Source of the DNA: Onthomorpha sp937906975
GTDB taxonomy: Bacteria; Bacteroidota; Bacteroidia; Bacteroidales; P3
Assembly (NCBI GenBank): GCA_045614605.1
Contig: JAZLDH010000012.1
Coordinates: 124,001 to 188,000, forward strand
Length of the DNA stretch: 64,000 nucleotides
Reading direction: 5' to 3'
This document shows positions 20,201 to 28,359 of this stretch, one piece after another. Below the pieces are notes generated by a model, which searched no databases, was not told the origin of the DNA, and worked only from the letters and a program-made list of their open reading frames with translations. Every line of letters starts with the position of its first letter. Position 1 is the first letter of the stretch. Both the position numbers and the translations under genes were made by a program.

Positions 20201-22499
20201 AAAGAGTATAGACTTCGCCTTGACAGATTTCTGCAGTGATTGTGTCATTATAAATTGGGTTTACTACAAGATTTAAAACTATTATACTGTCTGCTCCTGT
20301 GTAAGAAGTTAATGTGTCGGTATAAGTTCCTGCTTGGGTTAGATTAAATCCGTTTTCATTATAGGTTTCTCCCTCGCAAATTGAGGCGTTTATGGTATTT
20401 ATTGTATGCAAATGCACAAAAAGATTGAGATTTATTGTACTATCGCAACCATATTCGGAGGTAAGCAGATGGGAATAACGACCTGCTTGGGTAAGCGTTT
20501 GTTCGAAGAAATCACGACTTTGTCCCTCTATTATGGTATCGTAAATTTCAGTTGTATATGTCGGATTTATTGTAAGCACAAGGGTAACTAAACTATCGCA
20601 ACCCCAAGATGAAGAAAGATTTTGCGTATTTGTTATTGTGGAGTGTGTATTTGTCATTTGCGAAAGCGGAATAGAGAATCCATTTCTATTATAAGGCGTT
20701 CCATAACACGTAGTATCGTAAATTGTATCTGAATATGTTGGATTTATTACTAACTCTACATTTGAGGTATTACCACAGCCATAATTTGTAAGCAAGGACG
20801 ATTTTGAGTAAGTGCCTGCTTGAAAGAGTGTATCAACGATTGTGCGATAGTTTAATGCTCCATTCTCCCCTCTTTCATAACCTGAATATTGCCAAATGTA
20901 ATAACCGCCTTGGCAAATGTGTTGTGTGGAGTTTGTTTCTATATTATCTCTTAAATTTATCGTAACTCTAACTACACTGTCGCAACCAAGATAGGTAGAA
21001 AGCGTATCGCGATGAGTTCCACTTGTAGATATAGCTATATCATTCAAATAATAAATAGAATCTCTACAAAGATTGACAGTATCAAGATTAGTTATAGCAT
21101 TTGGTTTTACAAAAAGATTTAAAACAGTAATACTATCACAACTAAAATATGAAGTATCTAATTTTGTTTTAATAATTGTATCAATGGTATTAGACATTTC
21201 CCACCGCTTAATATCAAAATTATATTCTTGGTAATGCTCGCCATAACAAATAGTATCGTAAATAAATACAGTATCCACAGGATTTACCGTCAAATTTAAG
21301 ATATGTCGATTAGTACAACCATGTTCCGTTCTTAAAAGTTCCATATATGTTCCTGTAGAATATAGAGTATCTTTACGATTTTCAGAAGTTCCATTTTCAT
21401 TATAGCCATTTATTGACCACAAATAACGTTCCCCTTCACAAATTGCCGCATCTAACATAGAAAACATCGTATCGTGAAAAATAACACTTACATTTACCAA
21501 ACTATCACAACCTGTATATGACGAACTTGCTCTTTTCGTATAAGAGACATCGGTTGTTGTCAAACGATTTGTACCATTTCCATCAACATAAAAATGTTCT
21601 TGGCCAACGCATTTATGAATTATTTCATTCCCTACATTAGAAACAACACTTACTATATACACCTCATAAATATCTTCGCAGTTTCCACTAGGAAATTCAA
21701 AGGTATGCATACCTGTATCACTTTCTGTAAAGTTGTAATAAAAGTCATGTTCTGGTAAATAAAACGTAGCTTGATAATTATCTTCACCACACAAATACAC
21801 TATCCTTTCATTTAAACTTCCATCTGGGAAAATATTTACAGATAATGAGTCTTTTATTAAGCACCCATCTATATTAATCAGTCTATTTTCATAAGTAATT
21901 GTAGTAAAACGATTAATTGTATCCACAATTGCAACAATTGAATCGTGATATGGATTATGAAAATAAAATGTATGTTCACCAATGCAAACCGTAGTATCTC
22001 TTTGAATCAAAATATTATCCTCTATTCCTCTGAAATTATGTATCGCAGTTCCCCAAATATCATCAGTATTATAAGTTCTATAAGATTCACAATGCACATA
22101 GGCTTTTGGAGTTGTCGAACCAACAAAAGAATGTGAAGTTACCGAAGGAGGCGTTAGCGAAGGTGAGATAATATTTAATTCTATCGTTCCATCAAAAGCA
22201 TAACCACCTATATACCTAATCATTTCATGCAATTCTATTGTCGTTATCGTTGCATTGTAAAAAGCAGAGTCGCCAATTGCAACAACACTATAAAAAGAAT
22301 CATCATATTCTACCTCATAAGGAATTGCAATTATAGAATCACTATAAGCAATACCATCTATTCTTTTTGTAACCTCGCATTCGTAGTCGTTAATTGTTCT
22401 ATACTGAATGCCATCTACGAGAAAATACGTCTGTTGTGAAAAACCCACATAAGACAAAAAAAGAAAAATTAACAGGAATATATATTTAATTCTACCCAT
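17211..22499 (-). CDS. T9SS type B cargo: repeat protein with gliding-motility C-terminal domain
   Basis: A 1762-residue secreted protein. A signal peptide (1-22, ending GFSQ) is followed by a short BspA-like leucine-rich segment (about 60-135, with IGGYAFDG). About two dozen units of 55-80 residues then share the pattern ICxGExY...GFN...GxY...GCDSxxxLNLxVNPxY, giving two cysteines per typical unit. The final 90 residues (VPNSFTPQ, WDGKYKG, GAYSYILIY) are the gliding-motility-associated type B sorting domain, which routes proteins through the T9SS and is linked to surface adhesins such as SprB. A filamentous surface adhesin is a reasonable guess. No enzyme motif is seen. See the finding on cysteine loss in adjacent repeats. 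Confidence 0.92.
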   Translation of the reverse strand: MGRIKYIFLLIFLFLSYVGFSQQTYFLVDGIQYRTINDYECEVTKRIDGIAYSDSIIAIPYEVEYDDSFYSVVAIGDSAFYNATITTIELHEMIRYIGGYAFDGTIELNIISPSLTPPSVTSHSFVGSTTPKAYVHCESYRTYNTDDIWGTAIHNFRGIEDNILIQRDTTVCIGEHTFYFHNPYHDSIVAIVDTINRFTTITYENRLINIDGCLIKDSLSVNIFPDGSLNERIVYLCGEDNYQATFYLPEHDFYYNFTESDTGMHTFEFPSGNCEDIYEVYIVSVVSNVGNEIIHKCVGQEHFYVDGNGTNRLTTTDVSYTKRASSSYTGCDSLVNVSVIFHDTMFSMLDAAICEGERYLWSINGYNENGTSENRKDTLYSTGTYMELLRTEHGCTNRHILNLTVNPVDTVFIYDTICYGEHYQEYNFDIKRWEMSNTIDTIIKTKLDTSYFSCDSITVLNLFVKPNAITNLDTVNLCRDSIYYLNDIAISTSGTHRDTLSTYLGCDSVVRVTINLRDNIETNSTQHICQGGYYIWQYSGYERGENGALNYRTIVDTLFQAGTYSKSSLLTNYGCGNTSNVELVINPTYSDTIYDTTCYGTPYNRNGFSIPLSQMTNTHSTITNTQNLSSSWGCDSLVTLVLTINPTYTTEIYDTIIEGQSRDFFEQTLTQAGRYSHLLTSEYGCDSTINLNLFVHLHTINTINASICEGETYNENGFNLTQAGTYTDTLTSYTGADSIIVLNLVVNPIYNDTITAEICQGEVYTLYNFNESETGVYVHNAMSIHGCDSVFTLNLIVNPTYATNLSAEILEGQTYDFNGHILNQTGIYYDTLSTNKGCDSTFILDLVVHPNVQTIINASICEGETYLENNFTANATGTYQQNLQTIHGADSIVILNLVVNPIYNDTITVEICQGETYAQNGFNENQTGVYTHQSLSIHGCDSLFTLNLIVNPIYDTVLNAEILEGQTYNFNSHQLNISGTYYDTLQTAKGCDSIFILNLVVHPNVQTLLNAEICNGETYSENGFTESVAGTYYQHLNTIHGADSTVVLDLVVRPTYNDTVNVEICQGEVFTQYGFNETQEGVYTHRSLSVYGCDSLFSINLTVNPIYNDTITAEICQGQSYTEYNFNVNTQGVHTQRLQSVKGCDSLFSVNLIVNPVYDTIIVDSICKGSTYTLNGFNVSEAGYYTQYLQSEKGCDSIVHLNLKTISFIDTIYAHICEGEIYNQNNFLENTTGIYVDSLQSYWGCDSVVVLNLIVHSNYNDTIYAQTCDNIPYTLNGFNADTTGLYTQYLQSIWGCDSVVTLNLTVYPTYIFPLNEEICEGEVYIEHGFWLTAPGTYLMNEYSSCHGCDSLYVLNLTVNQTWDKLVEANICQGDTFRLEGYDNLVAWESGTYRDVIPTYKGCDSAKTVMLTVNPTYCDTIYGNICEGDVYNLHGFNETQAGVYTQVLSTTMGCDSVVVLNLTTRDSYHIVREEEICEGEEFFFHDENFRSEGIYIKELTTIYGCDSIVELHLRVNPNYHDTIYRRLCVGDTYQDENFTQTQGGTYTVQYTSSKGCDSTITLVLEEIYYNNTISAVVCEGETYSENGFNENRTGTYTLNLTTFDGCDSIINLNLYVAPNYNDTITELIRAGETFDRFNFYESERGTYVQNLISQYGCDSVVVLNLDLYGDMLVFVPNSFTPQDRTNYLWKAYPENETVILDELHVFNRNGTLVFSAKDFSQTWDGKYKGNYVPMGAYSYILIYHSVYTPDKKERIMGTINVIY

Positions 22500-22525
22500 A
22501 ATTGTTTTAACTTATCAATCATCAG

Positions 22526-22557
22526 CAAAGATAAAAAATAATCTCGAAACGAACAAA
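22526..22557 (-). promoter_or_regulatory. promoter for the type B cargo gene
   Basis: Minus strand TTTG (22554-22557), 20-bp spacer, TATCTTTG (22526-22533), 27 bp before the start codon. Confidence 0.85.
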
Positions 22558-22563
22558 TAATAT

Positions 22564-23247
22564 TTAATTTACTTGTTTCAAGAATTTTAATTCCTGTTTC
22601 TGCTCTTTAGTTATGCGATAACTTTCAAGAGCTTTTTGAATGCTTTTATTATGAACCCAGAGAGGAAGACGATTTTGTTTAAATATTTTAAGAGTGGAAT
22701 TGTATTGTTTTGCAAGTGCGGTTGCAAAAAACCAAGATTGCATCATTTTCACATAATAATAATCCGACTTTATCCCACAAACCATTTCCAAATATTCTTC
22801 TTTGAAAGTATTGTCTTCAAGAAAATATCTCATAAGACTCAAAATGCCAAATCTACACACATATTCTTTTGGAGAGTCAATCCATTTCTTTATGTAAACT
22901 AACAATAAATCTAAATCTTTCTTTAAAACCTTTGGAGAAAGACTATCACACACCGCCCAATTATCAATATATGGCAAGAAAACATCTAATTCTTGCAAAC
23001 ATTCTTTACAATCCTTTATCCTTTCTATCAAAAAAGAATGCAAATGATACTCCTCGTAATATTTATGAGGAAGAGATTTCACAAACTCTTTGCTTTCATC
23101 TTCCAATGCAAAGGTTTGAGAAAATTTTCTAAGCAAAGGTATTCTTATTCCTATGATATTTTCTTTGCTTATATTAGGAATTAACTTTGATTGAAAGTCT
23201 TTGTAATTCAAATCTTGAAGAGAAAACAATCTTTCTTCTATATTCAT
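22564..23247 (-). CDS. DNA alkylation repair protein (AlkD-like HEAT-repeat glycosylase)
   Basis: A 227-residue all-helical protein of the AlkC/AlkD fold, which excises bulky or cationic alkylated bases by shape recognition. The family's functional positions appear present: the WAVCD segment near residue 97 gives the Trp and the Asp four residues later that correspond to the AlkD catalytic pair, and CRFGILSLMRYF supplies the downstream Arg. Length matches the family. It follows the ferritin gene, separated by that gene's terminator. A non-catalytic HEAT paralogue cannot be excluded from sequence alone. Confidence 0.88.
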   Translation of the reverse strand: MNIEERLFSLQDLNYKDFQSKLIPNISKENIIGIRIPLLRKFSQTFALEDESKEFVKSLPHKYYEEYHLHSFLIERIKDCKECLQELDVFLPYIDNWAVCDSLSPKVLKKDLDLLLVYIKKWIDSPKEYVCRFGILSLMRYFLEDNTFKEEYLEMVCGIKSDYYYVKMMQSWFFATALAKQYNSTLKIFKQNRLPLWVHNKSIQKALESYRITKEQKQELKFLKQVN

Positions 23248-23264
23248 TACTCAATGTAAAAAAT

Positions 23265-23302
23265 AAAGCGATTTCATTGTGCTTTACTAAATGAAATCGC
23301 TT
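23265..23302 (-). terminator. ferritin gene terminator
   Basis: A perfect 14-bp stem (23265-23278 with 23289-23302, reading AAAGCGATTTCATT) with a 10-nt loop. On the minus strand it is followed by a T-rich tract, 24 bp past the ferritin stop. Confidence 0.9.
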
Positions 23303-23325
23303 TTATAACTTTTGATTACTATGAA

Positions 23326-23838
23326 TTATTCTGCTGTTGCAATTGGAGTATAAACTCTTGCTGCAAGTTCTTTATCTAATTGATACAAACCATAACCATT
23401 GTCGCCAATAAGTTTTAATTTGTCAATAATATCACGTGCGCTTTCTTCTTCTTCAACTTGTTCGTCAATGAACCATTTCAACATTGATTGAGTTGCATAA
23501 TCTTTTTCTTCTGTTGCGATGTAATAAAGTTCGTTTATCAAAGAAGTAACCACTCTTTCGTGTTTTAGAGTTTCTTCAAAAGCATCTAAAATACTTTTCC
23601 ATTCTATTTGAACCTCTTTTATAGGTTTCAATTCTACCTTTCCACCTCTTGAAAGTACGAAGTTGAAAATCTTCATTGCATGATCTTGTTCTTCTTTGAA
23701 TTGAATATTGAACCAATTGCTTACGCCTGAAAATCCTTTATCAGACATATCTGCTGACATTGAAAGATAAAGATAAGCAGACCAAAATTCTGCATTTATT
23801 TGTGCGTTTAACGCCTCTTCTAACCTTTTACTTAACAT
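23326..23838 (-). CDS. ftnA: non-heme ferritin
   Basis: A 170-residue four-helix ferritin that oxidises Fe(II) and stores it as mineral in a 24-subunit shell. Ferroxidase-centre residues are visible: a Glu in NAEFWSAYLYLS near residue 17, EEQDHAMKIF near residue 50 (Glu and His), the central Glu of ETLKHERVV near residue 94, and a Gln/Glu cluster at DEQVEEEE near residue 127. No heme-binding Met typical of bacterioferritin is evident. Single gene with its own terminator. I saw no clear Bacteroidota promoter or Fur-like box upstream, so regulation is open. Confidence 0.95.
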   Translation of the reverse strand: MLSKRLEEALNAQINAEFWSAYLYLSMSADMSDKGFSGVSNWFNIQFKEEQDHAMKIFNFVLSRGGKVELKPIKEVQIEWKSILDAFEETLKHERVVTSLINELYYIATEEKDYATQSMLKWFIDEQVEEEESARDIIDKLKLIGDNGYGLYQLDKELAARVYTPIATAE

Positions 23839-23910
23839 AACGATTCTTTGTTTATTTGTTTTTAACTAAGTTTTCCGTCTTATATTAACGTAAAAACTTA
23901 TTAAAAGTTG

Positions 23911-23918
23911 TAATTTTG
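23911..23918 (+). promoter_or_regulatory. probable -7 element for folC
   Basis: TAATTTTG, 24 bp before the ATG. No good TTTG at the expected -33 position. Confidence 0.45.
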
Positions 23919-23942
23919 CAGAGAAAAATAAAGTTTTAGTAT

Positions 23943-25232
23943 ATGAATTACCAAGAAACCTTAGATTATTTATACTCATTTTTACCTATGTTCCAAAGAA
24001 TAGGTGCAGCGGCTTATAAAGCGGATATTTATAACACAGTTGAATTGATGAAAGCGCTGGGTAATCCCGAAAAGAAATTCAAATCCATTCACGTTGCAGG
24101 AACTAACGGTAAGGGTTCTTCATCTCACTTGCTTGCCTCTATACTTAGAGAAAAAGGATTAAAGGTTGGACTTCACACCTCGCCACATTTAAAAGATTTT
24201 AGAGAGAGAATAAAAATCGATAACCAAATGTGCGAAGAGGAGTTTGTAGTAAAATTTGTAGAAAACAACAAAGAATTAATCGAACGCATAAAACCCTCAT
24301 TTTTTGAAACAGCAGTTGCAATGGCTTTCACCTATTTCGCACAAGAAAACGTAGATATTGCAATCATAGAAGTAGGAATGGGCGGAAGATTAGACTCAAC
24401 AAATGTGATAAACCCGCTTTCGTGTTTAATAACCAATATTTCCTTTGACCACACTCAGTTTTTAGGAAATTCATTAGCCGAAATCGCAGGAGAAAAAGCA
24501 GGAATCATTAAAGAAAATACCCCTGTTGTCATTTCACAATCGCAAGAGGAAACAAAAAATGTCTTTATCGCAAAGGCAAATGAAAAGAATAGTCCTATAT
24601 CTTTTGCAGATAGTTATCTATCTTGTGAAAATGTAAATCACTCTTGCGGAGAAATGAGATTGGATATTTACAAAAACGGAGAAAAGAGATTAGAAAATTT
24701 AAAATCCCCTCTTGCGGGCTACTATCAACAAAAGAATATTCTTGGAGTTATTGCCTTGATTGATACGCTTAATCAATATCATAATTTTAATATAAGCGAG
24801 GAAAACATCATAAACGGAATAGAAAATCTATCTACAAACTTTCCTATTGCAGGTCGTTGGCAAATTCTTTGCAACAAGCCATTAACTATTTGCGACACAG
24901 GACATAACGAAGATGGATTAAAGTATGTGATTGAGCAAATAAAGAATACTCCTCACCAAAAACTAAGATTTGTTTTGGCAATGGTAAATGACAAAGACGT
25001 AAACAAAGTTTTGTCAATGCTGGACAAAAACGCAGAATATTATCTTTCGCAAGCAAATATTCCAAGAGCATTACCTGTGGACGATTTAGCAGAAAAAGCA
25101 CAACAAGCAGGGCTTTGCTTTACAAAATACGACACAATATCACAAGCATTAGCTAAAGCACAAGAAGATGCCAAAGAAAATGACTTGGTTTTCGTAGGCG
25201 GCTCAACCTTTACTGTAGCAGAGGTTGTATAA
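23943..25232 (+). CDS. folC: folylpolyglutamate synthase / dihydrofolate synthase
   Basis: ATP-dependent Mur-ligase-fold enzyme that joins glutamate to dihydropteroate and to folates. The 429 residues match family length. The P-loop HVAGTNGKGSSSH lies near residue 50, followed by the substrate loop TSPHLKDFRERI, the Mg-binding VGMGGRLDSTN, the SFDHTQFLG motif and the C-terminal DTGHNEDGL. The stop codon TAA runs directly into a repeat-array unit (TAAGTCTAAG). Convergent with the O-antigen ligase gene. Confidence 0.97.
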   Translation: MNYQETLDYLYSFLPMFQRIGAAAYKADIYNTVELMKALGNPEKKFKSIHVAGTNGKGSSSHLLASILREKGLKVGLHTSPHLKDFRERIKIDNQMCEEEFVVKFVENNKELIERIKPSFFETAVAMAFTYFAQENVDIAIIEVGMGGRLDSTNVINPLSCLITNISFDHTQFLGNSLAEIAGEKAGIIKENTPVVISQSQEETKNVFIAKANEKNSPISFADSYLSCENVNHSCGEMRLDIYKNGEKRLENLKSPLAGYYQQKNILGVIALIDTLNQYHNFNISEENIINGIENLSTNFPIAGRWQILCNKPLTICDTGHNEDGLKYVIEQIKNTPHQKLRFVLAMVNDKDVNKVLSMLDKNAEYYLSQANIPRALPVDDLAEKAQQAGLCFTKYDTISQALAKAQEDAKENDLVFVGGSTFTVAEVV

Positions 25233-25314
25233 GTCTAAGAGAAAAAAAAATAAATCAAAGAAATAAAAAAATAAGTCTAAGAAAAAATTTTCGTTTTCTT
25301 AGACTTATTTTTTT
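25233..25314. repeat. 21-bp phased repeat array C with palindromic bidirectional terminator
   Basis: Cores at 25235 (CTAAG), 25256 (CAAAG), 25277 (CTAAG) and 25298 (CTTAG), spaced exactly 21 bp. Units three and four face each other and form a 21-bp-armed hairpin (25265-25285 with 25294-25314). Both converging genes end in it: the folC stop abuts unit one, and the ligase stop (25305-25307) lies inside the right arm. Both stops show TAAGTCTAAG. Confidence 0.85.
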
Positions 25315-26786
25315 GAGTGTGAGAGGAAGAAAAAGTTCCAACAACAATACATCATTATTCCTGCTTGATTGTCTAAGGTGTCTTCGCTAAAAAACGAGAT
25401 TAACATAATTAAGAGAAATATTATATAGTAAGGATTTTTGTTTAACGATTCTCGAAACATTGGATAAAACAAAAACGCAAACCAAATAAGCAATCCTATA
25501 ATTCCATAGCTAAAAACTATTGAGAAATATTGATTGTGCGTTCTCATATTCGTATCTGATAATTCGGAATTAGTAGCTTGTAATTGTTTTTTCAATTCTC
25601 GCGGTGCGTTTCCCGTACCTACTCCTATTAAAAGATTGTCTTTGATTACCGCCAAACTGTTTTCCCACAATTCAAACTTTTGAATAAGTGAAGAACCCTT
25701 TACTTTATTTTCTTTTTTGAATGCTTCAATCTCGTAAAACGTTGAATAGAAACGTGCTTTCAAAGGAATTTTTTGTGCATATACATAATTAGGAATACCA
25801 TTCTTTATATTCTCTAAATCTTCTTGCGAAAGACGTTGCCAACCTTTAAGATTTTTTTCATATCCCTTTGAATTTAAATATCTAATTGCAATATCAATAT
25901 AAGGAAACTCACCCTCACGAGATTTACACATTGCATTTCTATCCTCTTTCAAATATATCTCAACTCCTTCTGCCATTTGAGAGTAATCAACCTTGTCAAA
26001 AATATAATTTCCGTTTTCAATCATCATATTTTCCTTAACCCCTCCCTGCTTAGGCACGAAATAATCCTTCGCAAAGTAAGAAACACAAGAAAAAATCGCT
26101 AAAACAACTACTGCAAAAAGAGATAAAAAGATTGCAAATGCCTTTTTCTTTTTATGGACAAGTAGAAAATATATTGGTAAAACAAGACATAAAATCACAA
26201 AACTAATAACTACTCCTGTCAATGCGGAGGTTATCAACATATATGCTTCAAACCAAACTGCAAGTAAAAGTAATAATGATTTCTTTTGCTCAAAACAGTA
26301 AAGAACTATGAAAGATGAAGCAAGGGTTAAATGAAGTGCAAAACGAATATGCGAACAAAACGGCATAATTGTGCGAAGATCAGGATTATCCAAAGTAATT
26401 AAATTAAAGACTCCTATAGCTGTTGCAACAAGTAAAGATAAGAGATAAACCCCTGCATAGATTTTAAGATTTTTTCTTTCTTGCAAAGGAAGATTCATTA
26501 GATATAAAGGAACAATCAAGAAAGGCAAAGATTTTTCTAATTGTTTCCAAGCCTCACTTCCCCCTCCACTCCAAATCATTCCAAGACATATAAGTGCAAA
26601 GAATGAAAAAACTGCTATCAAAACGTCTTTTGAATAGGATTTTATGCGAGACTTGTCTGCGAAAACAAACCTTATTGCCATAAAAACCATAGAGAATGAC
26701 ATCATCGCATGAGAAAAAATCATTCCCACTATGCTTAGGCAAATTATTGCAATGTCTAAATACGAAGAATCTAAAAATCTTTTCAT
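25305..26786 (-). CDS. O-antigen ligase family membrane protein
   Basis: A 493-residue polytopic membrane protein with about ten to twelve hydrophobic segments. A large soluble loop lies at roughly 230-390, followed by the Wzy_C/WaaL signature region near residue 400 (LLIGVGTGNAPRE ... NMRTHNQYFSI), in which the His before NQY is typical of the ligase family. Members transfer a lipid-linked polysaccharide to lipid A core, or polymerise or glycosylate other acceptors. The sequence does not tell which. No other LPS gene is adjacent. The stop codon lies inside a terminator arm. Confidence 0.85.
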   Translation of the reverse strand: MKRFLDSSYLDIAIICLSIVGMIFSHAMMSFSMVFMAIRFVFADKSRIKSYSKDVLIAVFSFFALICLGMIWSGGGSEAWKQLEKSLPFLIVPLYLMNLPLQERKNLKIYAGVYLLSLLVATAIGVFNLITLDNPDLRTIMPFCSHIRFALHLTLASSFIVLYCFEQKKSLLLLLAVWFEAYMLITSALTGVVISFVILCLVLPIYFLLVHKKKKAFAIFLSLFAVVVLAIFSCVSYFAKDYFVPKQGGVKENMMIENGNYIFDKVDYSQMAEGVEIYLKEDRNAMCKSREGEFPYIDIAIRYLNSKGYEKNLKGWQRLSQEDLENIKNGIPNYVYAQKIPLKARFYSTFYEIEAFKKENKVKGSSLIQKFELWENSLAVIKDNLLIGVGTGNAPRELKKQLQATNSELSDTNMRTHNQYFSIVFSYGIIGLLIWFAFLFYPMFRESLNKNPYYIIFLLIMLISFFSEDTLDNQAGIMMYCCWNFFFLSHSKK

Positions 26787-26857
26787 TACAAGAATAAAAA
26801 CAAAAAATATATAAATTTTATTGTTGATTAATTGAAAAACTATTTCAAATTTTTTTG

Positions 26858-26865
26858 TACTTTTG
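26858..26865 (+). promoter_or_regulatory. possible -7 element upstream of the efflux operon
   Basis: TACTTTTG fits TAnnTTTG. The nearest TTG (26832-26834) is 23 bp away, longer than usual, so this is only a candidate. Confidence 0.35.
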
Positions 26866-26886
26866 CAGTATAAAATAAAGAAATAA

Positions 26887-26976
26887 ATGAAAAAAAACGC
26901 AGTAAATTACTGTAAAACCAATAATTTGAATATTTCCATTTGGGGAATAAGACACGCCTTTAATCCTATAATATAG
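26887..26976 (+). CDS. possible 29-residue leader peptide of the efflux operon
   Basis: An ATG-initiated 29-codon frame begins 21 bp after a -7-like box and starts with several Lys/Asn codons. Its stop codon falls inside an inverted repeat (26971-26977 with 26989-26995) followed by a T-rich stretch, and the first efflux gene starts 63 bp on. This layout suits translational attenuation, but the stem is short and AT-only. The rest of 26787-27039 shows no other gene. Confidence 0.3.
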   Translation: MKKNAVNYCKTNNLNISIWGIRHAFNPII

Positions 26977-27005
26977 AGATTCTTTCCTTCTATATTTATT
27001 TTTCT
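26971..27005 (+). terminator. possible attenuator hairpin before the TolC gene
   Basis: A 7-bp A/T stem (26971-26977 / 26989-26995) with an 11-nt loop, followed by TTATTTTT. It overlaps the stop codon of the short leader frame. Confidence 0.3.
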
Positions 27006-27039
27006 TTAATTCAAAGTTTTATTTAATTTTTTCAATAAT

Positions 27040-28347
27040 ATGAGATTTAAAAAGTTTCTCATAATGCCTTGTATAATGGCATTATGTTGTAATTGTGCGT
27101 TTGCACAACAAGCACACTATCGCAAATTAAACATAAAAGGAATGTTTGAATTAGCAGATAGTAATAACACATCTATTAAATTACACGAGATTGCTAAGCA
27201 AGAAGCCGAAGAAAGAGTTAGAATTGCAAAAAATGCTTACCTTCCCTCTATCGAAACATCGCTTTCCTTATCGTATAATGGAGATGGTGTAATTTTAGAT
27301 AGGAATTTCAGCAATTCTTTTATGGTTAAAATACCTGATTTTGGCAACAATTTTTCAATAGAAGCAAGACAAATTATATTTTCTGGCGGAGTAATTGAAA
27401 ATAGTGTTAGATTATCTGAATCGCAATCAAAGATAAGTAGTCTAAATGCAAAACAAAATCAACAAAAAGTTAGATTTATAATTGTCGGCAACTATTTGGA
27501 TTTATGCAAAATTAACAATCAATTAATTGTTTTTGACCTTCATATTCAGCAAATCGAAAAAGTATTGAAAGATATGAAAGCAAGATTTGAGCAAGGCACA
27601 GCTTTAAGTAATGATATTACAAGATATGAGTTGGAATTGCAAAATATAGAATATCAAAAAACAAAATTGCAAAACAACAAACAGATAATTAATAAGAATT
27701 TACTTACAATTTTAGGATTAGATAAAGATATTGTTTTAGAAATAGATGAAAACGACATTAAAGAATTGTCAAATAATAATTTAACTACAACTAATTTCTC
27801 AAACGCTTTGCCTATACAATTAGCAAAACAAGCAATGCACATAAATGAACATAGGCTTAAAATTTCTAATTCTGAACGATTGCCAAAAATAGCCTTATTT
27901 GCTTTTAATAATTTAAACGCTCCCGTAACGATTGAAATACCTGCATTGAATAAAAACTTTAATTATTGGGGCATAGGCATTGGTATTTCTTACAATATTG
28001 ATAATCTATATAAATCGAACAAAAAAATCAAGGCTGATAAGTTGGCTTTGCAAAAAAGTTTGTATCAAATTTCTCAAACAGAAGAAGAAATTGAATTGGA
28101 AATTGAAAAGGCTATTATACAATATCATGAAGCTTTTGATTTATTACAAACAAAAGAAAAAAGTTTAGAGTTAGCCACAAAGAATTTTCAAACAATTGAA
28201 TATAGATATAAAAATGGTCTTGCTTTGATAAGCGATTTACTTGATGCTTCTACTCAAAAATTAGGAGCAGAATTAGAAATAGTAAATGCAAAAATAAACA
28301 TCGTTTATAATTTTTACAAAATACAATTTATTTTAGGAACACTTTAA
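27040..28347 (+). CDS. TolC family outer-membrane efflux protein
   Basis: A 435-residue outer-membrane channel component. A signal peptide ends CAFAQ. Two OEP repeats follow, with long helical hairpins rich in Ala, Gln and Glu, such as KDMKARFEQGTAL near residue 180 and IEYRYKNGLALISDLLDA near residue 385, both characteristic of TolC helices. It would pair with the HlyD and MFS proteins encoded next (gaps of 12 and 4 bp) to span the envelope for drug or metabolite export. Confidence 0.93.
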   Translation: MRFKKFLIMPCIMALCCNCAFAQQAHYRKLNIKGMFELADSNNTSIKLHEIAKQEAEERVRIAKNAYLPSIETSLSLSYNGDGVILDRNFSNSFMVKIPDFGNNFSIEARQIIFSGGVIENSVRLSESQSKISSLNAKQNQQKVRFIIVGNYLDLCKINNQLIVFDLHIQQIEKVLKDMKARFEQGTALSNDITRYELELQNIEYQKTKLQNNKQIINKNLLTILGLDKDIVLEIDENDIKELSNNNLTTTNFSNALPIQLAKQAMHINEHRLKISNSERLPKIALFAFNNLNAPVTIEIPALNKNFNYWGIGIGISYNIDNLYKSNKKIKADKLALQKSLYQISQTEEEIELEIEKAIIQYHEAFDLLQTKEKSLELATKNFQTIEYRYKNGLALISDLLDASTQKLGAELEIVNAKINIVYNFYKIQFILGTL

Positions 28348-28359
28348 AACTTTAAATTT

